This document shows positions 14,281 through 25,999 of a stretch of DNA of 64,000 bases, piece by piece (position 1 is the stretch's first letter; the number at the start of each line of letters is the position of its first letter). The notes below the pieces were generated by a model. The model made no database searches and was not told the origin of the DNA. It worked only from the letters and a program-made list of their open reading frames with translations. The position numbers and the translations under genes were made by a program. Source of the DNA: Sitta carolinensis. Taxonomy: Eukaryota; Chordata; Aves; Passeriformes; Sittidae. The stretch lies in contig JAVUNC010000004.1 of NCBI GenBank assembly GCA_032173965.1, positions 23,165,001 to 23,229,000 on the forward strand, read 5' to 3'.

Positions 14281-14335
14281 TTTCCTGGAGGAATTAGTAA
14301 GTAGGGTTTTCCTACTTACTAATTCCTCCAGGAAA
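14281..14335. repeat. Perfect 25-bp inverted repeat with 5-nt loop
   Basis: The left arm 14281-14305 (tttcctggaggaattagtaa plus gtagg) is exactly reverse-complemented by 14311-14335, with spacer gtttt at 14306-14310. Pairing stops immediately outside the arms (T opposite T). In RNA it would make a 25-bp perfect stem on either strand. There is no flanking transposon-like target duplication that I can see. Confidence 0.97.
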
Positions 14336-17300
14336 TACTTTTTTTCCCCCTCTGATGTTTTTGTCTGATTGGTTGGGTCATCTTGGTTTGGGTTTATTTG
14401 GGATTTTTCCCCTGCTCATCCTGATGAAGTATCAATGCAGTTCAATAAAGGTGGCTGGAATCTCACACTCCTGCCATCAGTCCTGAGATTGCAGGTCTCA
14501 GTCTGGCTTCACAGTTTCTGTTTACTATTATTAAGCTTACTTGGAAGTCATTTAATTATTTATCTTATATATATTCTAGTAGAGTCTGGATTTTCCATTC
14601 ACAAGGGCTTTATTGTGCTTTTGTCTCCTTATTATATAATAAGCTATTATACTTTATACAATCTTTCATGCACAGTACCCTACCCTCACTTGTACATCCT
14701 CTTCTGTCATTCCTGGGAGTCTGGTAGCCTGGTAACATTGCCCACTCCTGCAAGCCCACCAGGAGTCTGCATACAGGAAGGAATGATTTCTTGGTGCCAG
14801 TAATTCTTGTAATGTCTTCATATTTAGGCTCCTTATGTTCATACAGAGGTACTTTTGAATCATGTCCTCACAATGAATTTTAGCTACATCCACCTCATGT
14901 TACATCCATCTGAACAAGTTTCTTTTCCTGATTTTCATTCTTGCCCAACTGCCAGTTGAAACAGTCTCTAATTATTCAGTTTTTGTGGCCAGCACCCTGG
15001 CCTAATAATGATCCAGGCACATCCCATTTCTGACTTCAAAACATCCCCCATCTCTTGAGCTCTGTCCTCCTTACACTGTGCACCTTGTGCATGCATGGGG
15101 GCACTGATCTCTGTGTGCCTGTAAGTCCTTGCACAAGGGATTGGCAGTATTCCTGAGAGCTCTGTTCCTCAAGTGCAGGCCTGTTTTCTGGCTGTGAGCT
15201 TCAGTCTGGGCTGCACAGCATCCCCTCCACACATCCCTATATCTGCAGTACTCACAGGTACTGCTGCCCAGGGCAACTCCTGTCATCAACCTCTGCTGGC
15301 CCGGGATGTTTGCTTTCCTGTCTAGTGCTGCTTTGCTCTACTGCTGCTTTATTTTGTTAGAGCAAGTCGTGAAATAGTTTCCTGTCAGCTCAGCTTGGGA
15401 TGATGGAAAGCATGATGCTGAGAAACAACGCAGCATTTATATTTATGTTTGTTTTGCTGTTTGATTGTTAATTTGGTGTACAAAGTAAATGGAAGCAGAG
15501 AGGTTGTATTTCTTTCTTTGAAGAGGAGATAGTTTACAAACTGCTTTGGTAGCTGAATGCTGAAGTCCAGACTAATGCAAGTTTAAAAAGTGTAGAAAGA
15601 TTCTGCAATTCAGAGAAGTGTCTCTGCTGTCCTGCTTTTGCCTGTAAAACTATACAAACCACAACACACAGCATTCTCTTACTGAAGAGACGTATTTTTA
15701 CACATTTGAAATGCTAGTTATTTAGAATAAATACACATTCAGATTTCATTTTCCTGTGCTATCACTATCAGTTTATCACAGACATTACTGAAATCTCTTA
15801 AAACAGGAGAGATTTGTGGGCTCTTTAAGTGGACACAACTAAGTCAGGCCTCAGTTTGTCCACGCTTAATTTTGAAGGACTTTGGCCACAATTACATTGC
15901 AGTAGAAGAGCCAGTATAGGAGGTTGAAATCTGAGCTACTTTATTGCTGTCATATTTAAAGTGCATATAAAAATAGACTTCATTAGTAATTGAAAACTGG
16001 AATATCAGTCCAAGTGTAACACTGCTGTCAGAACTTTCTTAAGGGACAAGGCAAATAATTTGGAGTGGTGGAATGAATTTACATGTTCAGAAGGGGAAGG
16101 TGGTCTGAGGCCAGTGATTTGTCCCTTCTCAATTACACATATGTAGGTGTTTCGAAGCTTCTCTCCTCCCTCAGTTTCCCTGGTAATGCTGGTAATTCCA
16201 AAGAGAATTAATTGGTTTTTGAAGGTGAGGAGTTGAGAACTGGTAGGATTTTGCAGGAGCCCCAAATATTTGTTTTCAATTAAAAATTCCTTGGATTCAG
16301 TTCCTTTCCTGGAGGCTGTTGCACCTCATTTGTTAATCCCAGTGCTGCAGTGATTCCCCCTCTGAAGCCCTATGTTAATGTGAATCCTGTCCCACCAAAG
16401 GAGGGGTACAGCGTCGCAGCTCAAGAACAAAAAATTCTCAATCCACTTCATTATTTTCAATTCCTTCCTTATCCTGTGCTTGGTCACTAGAAGCATTATA
16501 AACATTCTGTGCTTGTATCTATTATTTAGCCAGATAGAAAGTTTTATTAGGAAATTATCTCCCACACGAAAGTCAGTCCATTTGGCTCCCACACAAGTTG
16601 TTAGCATTCATTTAACCCAAATTGTACAAGGTTCCTGACTAATTCCGTCCCCAACATAATGTTTGCTTGTAATGCATGATTTGCATTTCTGTTTTGTCTC
16701 TTGAAGGAAAGTTCAGGCTTGCTTGTTCCGGCTGTTAATTATAACAAATTCTGGCAAGTTTAGGAATCTGTAAGGACTGTCAGATGTTGGCCTTAAGGGC
16801 TAGTGTCCCTGAAGTTGGATGTAATTTGCGCATAATAAATTGCTTCAATAAGATTTTGTTTCTTAGCTTAATTACATAAGTCTTTTGGGAGTTAAGCTAA
16901 TGTGAAATTAAGGGTCATGGGACCACTACAAACCTTTGGAAGTTATGGCAAAAGAATCCAGCTGTTTCTTCTCACAGTCAACCTCTAATATGTCATCCTT
17001 ATCCAGTGGTGTTCTTATGTGATTGCTGTGACACTGTAGATTGGGGAAGAAAAGTTGGGTTAGTTGCATTAAACACTGACATGAATTGGATAATTAAATA
17101 CTAGTCAGATTATCTGACTTGGTTGACTGCATGCATTACAGTGTCATCTGCAGGTATACTGAATACCCAGGCTTTGGATAAAAGGACTTTGAATCGATAT
17201 GTGGGAATCATGACCTTCCCCAGTGTAGTACCTGAAATAGCACTGGGATTCACAAAGGTGGGAAATAATGACAAAATTTAGGACCTTCACATATGGGGAT

Positions 17301-18415
17301 TCAATTTAGAGTGATTGAAGAAGACCAGAGTGGGAAGTGGTAAGAATCAGCTTGCATTGGAACTTGGCCTAAGGTGCAAGGCCAGCAGCAACACTCAGAT
17401 ATTTGAGGAGGGGATTTCGTCGACAAAGTAGAATTGTAGAATTGCTACACTTCAGCTTTGGTGGGGGAAGGTGTTTCTTTTGAAATACTTATGTCTTGAG
17501 TTTTGATTGGTTTATAATTTTCCTTAATAATTTATAACTAAGTTATAAGTAACATCAGTTAAGACTTGTTTGTTCCTATGCAGAAAAGCCCATGTGCTAT
17601 GAAGCAAAAGAAACAACATATACAATGCACAGAATGTTTTAAGTATCTTTTAAAACTGGATCTTCAGTTCTAACTGAATATGCATACCATAGATGCTTTT
17701 TATAGGAGTCGAGTACAGAAAAAGACCAGATCATCTGGCTTCCAGGCTTTTGTTTTCTAGATACAGTTTTGCATATTGTTAGAATGTTCCACTTAATAGG
17801 TAATGCCACTCAAAAGAGGATTTGTACATCATGAATATTATAAGCATTTAAAACATGGATAATGCATCTGTCATTTTAAGATATTAATATTACGCTTTTA
17901 GGTGCTCATATAGTCAATGACCTTCGTGTAGTGGCCTGGATAGCATACTTAAAGAAACAGCCCTGTAAAATCCTTTCTTCATATTAAAGCAAGAGAAAAA
18001 ATTTCTTTAAAATAACACTGATTTCTTTGTGGTTAGTAAAAGCATTGCACATAAACCTGAAGAAAATGTCTACATGTACCATCATTCCGGACTTCTGAGT
18101 CCTTAGCTTGCCATCTTATATGCTTAACTGCCATCCAGTAGCTGAAGCTAGGAGAAGGTTCTACCAGAAACCTCTTGGCAACAGCTGTGTTTGCTGCTTC
18201 ACGGCCAAGAGATGGGCTCATGGCTGGATGGAGCCCTCATCCAGCTCTCCAGCTGATGGTGTGGGGACAAGTTGCTCTCTTTACTCTGTGGTTCGGTGAA
18301 GGGCTCTGTGCACAACATCCAGACAGAACTACACACAACACCTTACAAATTTCTGCATCCAAATGCCTCAAGGCCTTAGGGAATTTCTTTATCTCCTTCC
18401 CTCCCCCTTTACAAG

Positions 18416-18433
18416 CACACACACACACACACA
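18416..18433. repeat. (CA)9 microsatellite
   Basis: A short uninterrupted CA run within the AGPAT5 intron. Confidence 0.9.
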
Positions 18434-19694
18434 TTTGCATGAACAGGCTTTTAAAATTCCTTAAGGCAATTTCTAGTATGTGATAAGGACTGTTTTTACA
18501 GCGAAGTCCTTACAAATCAATAATCCTGTAAAGATGAAAAACAAATAGGGGGATATCTGCTTTGGCAGACAACAATAAAGATGTACATGCTGTAACAATT
18601 TATTTGCACATTCAGTCCTCCAGATACCCCATACAGTTACGGGTCAAAGTCTTCTGTGCATCTGCACTGCTGTCCAAAAATGTCAACAACCTAAAGGACC
18701 ACCCAGTCTGTGGTACATTCATTGCCTGTATGTATTGTAGGACAGCACTTCTGGTCCCTTTTCAAAATAGGATGACCATCCAAATTTCTGAGCACTTTCA
18801 TCCTCGCGTTGCACAAATCTCTGTCCACGGATACAGTGGTTACTGCAGGGTCCCTTGCTACTCCTAGATGCAAATGGTTACCAAGACACACTGCACAGGA
18901 TTTCACATTTACAACACACAGTATATTACAGTAATCATGCCCAGTATTTTTACCACTTGTTAGTTGTAAGAAATCCCACAAGGCCATTTGAGTAATTGAG
19001 TAATTTGAGTTTTGTTTATCCTTAATGCTTGTTTGGTAAGTTTCTCTAGGGACAAATTGAGGAAATGGGGCGAGGGGATGGGGGGGAAGGGGTGAGGCAG
19101 TTTGCAGTAGGGCTGTCTCAGCTCTGTGAGACAGAAGAAAAATTAAGGGATACAGAATGGAAAGCAGCATTTTGTTCTGAGTCTTCTGCCCTATTACACT
19201 TTTTAATTATAGGTTATTGCTTAAACTGAAGCATACTTTCTCCTGGAGGTGCTTTGGGAAATCACTGTAATTCTAAATTTGTCATCCAGCAGCAAGCAAA
19301 ATTTAGATTTTAAAAAGAACAAGCAAAGAGGACTACTAACTTTAAACAAAATTGCAGGATGGATAATTATACGACCTCAAAGTTACTGCATCCGACACTT
19401 GAATGAGTAGATTGCTGCTGAGGTAGAGGGTAATGTTTTCAAGCACAGCCTTTACAGTTAGCAAGGTGCATTTTAGACAGTTCTTCCATGTTGTACAAGG
19501 TAGTGGTCCACCATTTCAAGTGTGTATGCCAGATGGTGTCTTGAGTTCATTGGGGTGCTCAGGATCCAAACATAAGGAGGGAAGGTTTTTGAGCACTAAA
19601 GTTAGGCTTCCAAGGCACTTACAGTCAGATTTTTTTTGTGTACTTGTAACTCAGTGTTTTTTAACTCATTTGTGTTGTTTTGCTCTCTTCTTAG

Positions 19695-19818
19695 AGTTTC
19701 TTTGTAAGGAATGCCCAAGAGTTCATATTTTCATTGATCGAATTGAACTGAAGGACATTCCAGAAGAGCAGATGTATATGAGAAGGTGGCTTCATGAACG
19801 TTTTGAAATAAAGGATAA
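19695..19818 (+). CDS. AGPAT5: AGPAT5 coding exon (penultimate)
   Basis: This 124-bp exon encodes EFLCKECPRVHIFIDRIELK, then DIPEEQMYMRRWLHERFEIK and DK, matching the conserved mid/C-terminal part of AGPAT5, where human has ECPKIHIHIDRIDKKDVPEE. The acceptor is cttcttAG and the donor is GATAA|GTGAGT. The exon starts with the two bases completing a Glu codon and ends after two bases of a Lys codon, fitting both neighbouring exons. The cysteine pair and the RRWLHERFEIKDK block are intact, so the gene looks functional. Its role is in the cytosolic part of the acyltransferase, before the C-terminal membrane anchor. Confidence 0.95.
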
Positions 19819-21524
19819 GTGAGTAGAAATATGTAAAACTTTCTGTTTCAAGAGTCTGTCTTATTTCTTTTATATTAACAAATATACCCATGCTTCCTGT
19901 GTTATCAGCAGTGCCAGCTGTAGGGCTCTCTGAAGAGGGATGATGTTGGTACTCCTAATAATATAATATAATATAATGTAATGTAATATAATATAATGTA
20001 TGTAATGTAATATAACCTTGAGGTTAAACCTTTTGTTCAGGAGGTTGGGATTCCTCAGGTTTTGACCTTCTTTAGATTGAAGTGTGAGTCCATGTTCCAG
20101 ACAGGACTCTCCATCTGAATACTCTCCATTCATCTTCTCATAGTTAAGTCCTATAAGATGCCTGTGGTAGGCAAGCAAGAAAAAGCAGTGTCATTCTGCC
20201 CTTGTAATCAGTGTTAAATTGGAGTGACAGAGGGGCAGGTCTTCATCTAATCTCTTCTGCCAAAATTGTTTACAAATCTTTCATCCAGACAGCGACTGGA
20301 TAAAAACACAGTTAACCCCAAAATTCCTACCTTCATTGGGGAAACGAGGTGAAGTAGAAGTTTCATTTGTCCATTTTTGAATTGTGGCATAATAAAGTGC
20401 CTGCCTTCCTCCAGCATCTCCAGATAAGGTCACTAGTGAGTATATGCAGCAGATCTGAAGGGACCTTATTCTCCAGAAGGACTTTGTTCCTAAATGTAGG
20501 ATTTAAGTACTATTTGAGAGATGATGCTTTAATTTGTCAGATCTGAAGTCCTGCTTAAGGGAGCTGAATCTGTTTACTTTCTAAATCCTTTTGAGACAGA
20601 AATGTCCATGGTTCTTCAGTTCTGTTCTGCTTTTATATTGTTCTGCCAGTTTCACACTCCATGGAAGTAAAAAATGTTTTGATTTCTTCTGAGAACTTTG
20701 AATTCATATAGAAGTTAACATGACTGTAAACGTGGCACTGTTACTAAAGTGTCTTAGACATTCAGGATCACTGAAAAGTTTTTCTTTACTTTACTTTTGA
20801 AAGATAGGAAGTCTGAATTTGATTTAAATAGATAAGGAGCTGATACATAAAAGGGTGTCCAGTGTATGTCCATTTAGTTATCTAGTGAAGATGAAAAAAC
20901 TGAGTCATCCATATTACATATAACCCTAAGTTTCTGTTCACTGGAACATCTTTCCTGGGACCAAAGCAATATGTCAGGCAAATTTAGAGATAGTTGAAAC
21001 AAAACCTCAGAATTTCCAGACCCATTTATTACTGTTTTTTAAAACTAGGAGGAAAGAAGTTACTATTAAGCTGATGATCTTACTTTTGCATGTTTAGCTT
21101 CCAATATATTCAGTGTCTTGTGAGCCCTTGTATTTATTAGTTTATTTTATGAAGATGCTACTTCTTCTTCCTCTTCCTTTGATGCTCAGTGTATTGTTTT
21201 GTCCTACAATATTGTCCAGTGCTCTGGGCTTTTCTTCTAAGTAATGAATGAAAACAATTTGTGTCAACTTTTATATTCACTGTTGTAGTTGGTCCACAAG
21301 GAAAATACGGCCTTAATGCCTACAAGGGTTCAGGTTGAGTATTTTGATGTGCATCATATTCATAAGGTGTACTCATTGTTTGAACTTGTTACAGAGGAGC
21401 CACTATGTATTATGAGATCATTTGTTCGAAGTGTGTGGTTAGAAGCAGTTACTGGATGAGAGTAAGGTTGCTTAAAATGTCTTAAGCTACTCTCTTTGAC
21501 CATCTCCTTTTTCTCTGCTCATAG
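19819..21524 (+). other. AGPAT5: AGPAT5 last intron, 1.7 kb
   Basis: It runs from the GTGAGT donor to a pyrimidine-rich tract and CATAG acceptor at 21523-21524. Apart from the pentanucleotide repeat near its start I see nothing recognisable in it. Confidence 0.9.
19956..20014. repeat. TAATA/TAATG pentanucleotide repeat
   Basis: An imperfect array of TAATA units interspersed with TAATG units over roughly 59 bp, about 140 bp downstream of the penultimate AGPAT5 exon. Confidence 0.9.
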
Positions 21525-21750
21525 GTTACTAATAGAATTTTATGATGCAAAGGATTCTAAAAGAAGAAATAAGTTCCCTGGGAAAAGTGTTCATTCCAAA
21601 CTAAGCCTCAAGAAAACTTTGCCATCTTTGCTGTTTTTAGGTGGCCTGACTGCTAGTATGCTTCTGACAGAATCTGGAAGGAAACTCTATGTAAAAACAT
21701 GGATATATGGAACTTTAATTGGCTGCCTGTGGGTTAGCATTAAAGCATAA
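21525..21750 (+). CDS. AGPAT5: AGPAT5 terminal coding exon
   Basis: The exon opens after CATAG and finishes the split Lys codon. It encodes LLIEFYDAKDSKRRNKFPGK, SVHSKLSLKKTLPSLLFLGG, LTASMLLTESGRKLYVKTW and IYGTLIGCLWVSIKA, then stops with TAA at 21748-21750. This is the C-terminus of AGPAT5; human ends in the very similar GCLWVTIKA. Two hydrophobic stretches, around TLPSLLFLGGLTASMLL and around YGTLIGCLWVSI, are the expected C-terminal membrane segments flanking a short RKLYVKTW link. No frameshift or premature stop is seen, so this allele appears intact. Confidence 0.96.
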
Positions 21751-21875
21751 GCAGATGTTAGTCTCCAATCAGTGAAATGTGCGGTCTTTTCTTGCACGTT
21801 GCACCAAAATTTTTCCTGACTTTATAGAAAAAAAGTGTAAATAAAGCCTTATTGATCGAATATTGGAAATAATAG
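21751..21875 (+). other. AGPAT5: AGPAT5 3' UTR (proximal poly(A) form)
   Basis: Sequence between the stop codon and the probable first cleavage site. It contains TGTAAATA at 21836-21843, a match to the Pumilio-binding consensus, overlapping the AATAAA. The end is estimated, since cleavage usually falls 10-30 nt after the signal. Longer UTR forms using signals at 21915 or 22320 are possible. Confidence 0.6.
21840..21845 (+). terminator. AGPAT5: AATAAA poly(A) signal of AGPAT5
   Basis: A canonical AATAAA lies 90 nt after the stop codon, followed at about 21892-21911 by a GT-rich stretch (ctctgtgtgtttggtctggg), the expected downstream element. Further AATAAA hexamers at 21915-21920 and 22320-22325 may serve alternative 3' ends. 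Confidence 0.7.
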
Positions 21876-24203
21876 ATTTTGCAACTTACGCCTCTGTGTG
21901 TTTGGTCTGGGGAAAATAAATGTAGATTTTCAAATTTGCTACTGATTTTTGCTGGAATAATGACAGATAAACTGAGTCATATGATAAATTGCTTTCCCCA
22001 TGAACTAACATCTATCTCTCTGCAGATTTGAACAAGTATGAGTTATGCATAAGGGTGTCTTATGTGGACCTGTGAATGTATTTACAGAGATTAATTTAGG
22101 GTATATATTTATTCTTCTGATATTCATGTTGAATTTTTGTTACTCTTTGGTGCATTACAGCAGCTCAGTTGCATCTATCTCAGCTGTATCGCGACTAAAA
22201 TCAAAAAACTTTTTGTTGTTTTTTTTTTTTTTAATTTTGCTCTTCGGTGTTCATTAAAACTGTATTCTTTAAAAGGGACTGTGTAAAGCTGGCAAATCAT
22301 GAGATGTTACCAGAAGCAGAATAAAATGTTCCTGACAACTATTGTTTATGGGGAAGAAGCTCTGTTTATCTAGTGCATGATTTTTGATTACATTGCAGTA
22401 TTAGGTGATTATTTTACATATGCAAAACATTAAATTCTACCAAGTAAACAGCTTATTTTGTGCACCTCATATTTGTGCATAGAAGGAATGTGTGCTGTGT
22501 AAGGAAATGTGAAATTTTTGTTTCTGGCTAGAACCCTTGTAGCCTCCCTTGTGTCTGCATTACCCCTCTCATCAGTGTTCAGCTGAGCTCACACCCTTCC
22601 ACATGTATGTGCCATAAGCAGAAGTTTCCTGTTACCTCATAATTTTCTGGAAGCAAACCTTGTCATTTGGGAAGTGCACAGAATCACTGTAACTTCAGGA
22701 ACAGTAATAAGGAACCTTTAGGCGTTCCTGCTAAACCTGGAGTGTGTGCCTTTCCCACTGACCTGATTCAGCCTGGTGTTTCATAGGCTGGCCTCATCTC
22801 TCTGTAGTATCCCACTAGATTCCGAGTCATTCTAGGCCATGCAGACTGTACTTAGGTTGAAGTTATGGGGTTGATGTAGATGATTTGCACAGTAGATAAT
22901 AGTCAATGAAATGCATATCCTATTAGTATTTCACCTGCTTGATAATATACTTTAAAAAGCAAAATCAACAAACCCAATGAAACTCTGTGATTCCCAAGGC
23001 TGATATATTTGTTGGGGAAAGCCATTTCCTGATTCAAGGGAACAGTCTGTAGGTACAGCAATGGGGCTGGAAAGAAGATTTATTTTATCTTCTTCCATTA
23101 GGGAATTGGACTCCCTGTATCAAAATTAAAAACTAGAGAATATTTTTATATCACACTTGCAAGCTTTAAATGTGCATCTCTTTCTAGCTTCAGTACAATT
23201 TGTCTTGCTTTAGAATCCATTGTGAGTTAAACATCTTTTAAAATTATATCTCAGTTTTTCAGATTTCACCATTGCCAGTTACTTAAAGGTTTTACCATGT
23301 GGGGTTGGTTTTGGGTTTTTTTTTTTAACAGAGTGTTACAGAGGAATTACAGTTCCACCTTAAAATCATTCAGTACAACTTTCAGTTTGCAGTTCTGTGT
23401 CCTTTCATAATGGATTTTGTCACTGGAGTTATTTATATCGGTGATTGATTCAGGATATGTTGATGAACCATTTTAAAAACAATGACTGGGAACAATGTTG
23501 AAAAACAGTATTGTTATGAGGCTGTGAAACAAACAAAAAAAAAAGCCATTTTATGTAACAGCCAAATGTGCTTACATGTAGTTCTTCCTATTCTCAGCTG
23601 ACTGTTAACCAGTGGGTATAACCAGAAGGCAATGTTCCTATGTTAGTGTGAATTTTTTCAGTCGTGGAATGAAATTTTACTCTGACATGACTAAATTTCT
23701 TTGTAACAGCTAAGAATAACCTTTAATTATACATCAAAAATAAATGCAAACTGCTTAATTCATTTGTAGGAAAATAACTGCTATTTTGGAGAGCCTAATT
23801 ACATGAAATATTGGATCTCTCTTGCTGTTTACCAGGAATATAATTGACACAGTGCAGCAAACAAACAGGATGTTTATTTTGAACCTTATTCTCTATGTTA
23901 ATCTTTTATTTTCCTTGCCATTAATTTATAAAGTTTTGAAACTGTAATTTGCTGATGTATTTGGCATTGGGAGTATCACATGCTATTTCTAAATATGCAC
24001 TGATATTAACTTGAAATATTTCTTCATTAAAATAAGAAGAGCCAATGCTCATTCAACTTTTCTGTCCTGTGTCCTTGTTCATTTTTTCTGCCTTTTCATG
24101 TTTGTAATTTGGAATTGTTTAAACAAAGGCTACAAGTGTGGTTTTAAGTCCTCAGTGGAAGGACTTGTGTGAGAAGCAGTCGACTGAAAGAAAAGAACTT
24201 TTT

Positions 24204-24205
<2 letters not shown>

Positions 24206-24234
<29 letters not shown>
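24206..24234. repeat. Poly-T tract, 29 nt
   Basis: An uninterrupted run of 29 T. Read on the minus strand it is a poly(A), which could be the tail of a retroposed transcript, but no parent gene or target duplication was recognised. Confidence 0.95.
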
Positions 24235-24237
<3 letters not shown>

Positions 24238-25887
24238 ATGCAGCCAGAAATGTGTTGAATTTGATCTGTGCTTGTTCCAGTGCAATACATCACCAAGTCG
24301 TTGAATTGCAATAGCTTTTCACCCTTGAGCACCTGCACCATTTGCTTCTCAAAATTATGTTCATTAGTGTGCAGGACCACACTTCTGTCCAAGAATTGGC
24401 CTAGTGCCAATAGGCCTTGGCCTGACAGCACTGGCAGAGTGTGGACCAACACAGGGGCAGGAAAAAGGTACTGCAAACAAATACCTGAAGCATATCTTGA
24501 TAGCAGTGACACCAAAGTTGTAGTGATGTGTTAAATCTCAGAAGGACCTTTATGTTCAAAAACTGCCTTTGCCAGCTGTATCAGTGCCTCTGATAAGAGC
24601 TATTTCCATCCCACAAATACCACCCTGTTCATATGTACAAGCTGTATGTAAAACTTGCAAGACCTCCACTAAATGCTAGTTCTACAATGACATTCTTTTG
24701 TTTATTTTTGGGGAAGGAATTTGGCTAAGCAAACATTAACTTACTTGATGGAGAACACAAAAAGTGAAGTGACAAAACATTGTGTGATACTGGAGTGAAG
24801 AAATGAGTAAGGAGGACATGAGGGGCTCACCCAGATGCAGTCTTTTGCTAACTCCTCTGAAGCATTTTACTGTAATTCTTGCTTTTTCACCTTTCAGTCA
24901 AATGTAGCATACCTGTAAAACTTCTCTTAGTACTTAAAAGTTGCCCCCTGATTCTTTTGGTATTTTAACATGCAGAGAATATATATACTTACTTCAAGGG
25001 AGAGAGACGTAACTTTTGTTTTGGATAATGAAGAGGACCATGATCGGTTTGGGATTTTTGGCTTAGTGTTAAAAGTGAAAAAAGGTACTTTTCTCATCAC
25101 CACCTCCAAGTAAAAAAACACTTAATGACAACAATTTCAACTATGCAATAGAAAACCAGCTAACAGGTTCAAGATCTTGGCACCTGCTTTATAAATGCTT
25201 TCCCATTGTAAATACGGAAACCAGAGTTTGGGCCTAACCTGTGGTTCTAGGTCGCTTTTTAGCAGAGTGGCTCTGGTGCAGGGCTTGAAGCAAACACAGT
25301 GGGGTTTCTCTTGTCCTCATTTTCATGTTCTTGCCTGTCTCATCAGTTTGGAGCTCTGTAGTCCCAGTGAAGTATGCTGTGCAATTTGCTGAGCATAAGA
25401 CAAAAAAAGAAATTGTTACTTCAGTTTGTATAATGGCAAAAGTCACACAAGTAAAATAGCACATCCAGAAAAGGAAAAGCAGCAATAATCTGAAACAAAG
25501 ATTAGAAACATCAGCTCCAGTCAGGCATGACCACATCTGACATTCCAGGGAAAATTTATTTTCTGTGCGAGGACCAGTTTCCCTGTCGGCATGGTGAATA
25601 TTTCTCCCACCTGTCCAGTTTCAGTTCCAGATCTGCAGCCTTACCCTAGGCTGACTGCAGTCTCTCTTTTATAATGAGTCCTTCAGCACTTTTCAGACTG
25701 ATGCGAACCTTGGGTTTCCTTCATTCTTCTGGAAGTGAAGAATTTCCCTATTTGTTTTCAGTCTGATAAACTGCTGACTGCACCCACCTGTTCTTTAGAG
25801 GACTGGCATTTGGTGGGCAGATGCCAGTGGAAAGACAGGGGTCTGTAGCTGGTGGGCTGGAAGGAGGTGTTGCTGTTGAAAGAGGGG

Positions 25888-25999
25888 GTGCTGAGCTCTG
25901 AGCCACTTGGTCTAATGGAACATGTCCCTGCCCGTGGCAGATGGCTTGGAGCTAGATGGTCTTTAAGGTGCCTTCCAGCCAAACTACTCTGCAAAGTCT
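25888..25999 (+). repeat. CR1 LINE 3' tail fragment
   Basis: 'catgtccctgcccgtggcag', then 'ggagctagatggtctttaag' and 'gtgccttccagccaaactac', is the sense-strand 3' end of a CR1. The terminal octamer repeats are degraded. Confidence 0.85.

Larger units (their letters stand above)
5654..19694 (+). other. AGPAT5: AGPAT5 intron, 14 kb
   Basis: This intron runs from the GTGAGT donor at 5654 to the TTAG acceptor at 19693-19694 and interrupts a Glu codon after its first base. It contains CR1 pieces at 10160, 12120-13330 and 13884-14185, an (AT)n run, a perfect inverted repeat at 14281-14335 and a short (CA)n. Outside these I see no recognisable gene, RNA or conserved exon on either strand. Confidence 0.9.

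Noticed and set aside
18691..19170. 159-codon minus-strand frame inside the AGPAT5 intron
   Set aside because: No domain or splice context; it is probably a chance frame.
24144..24515. Minus-strand 123-codon frame ending in poly-Lys as a processed pseudogene
   Set aside because: The Lys run is just the poly-T tract read in reverse. No parent protein is recognisable and no flanking target duplication was found.
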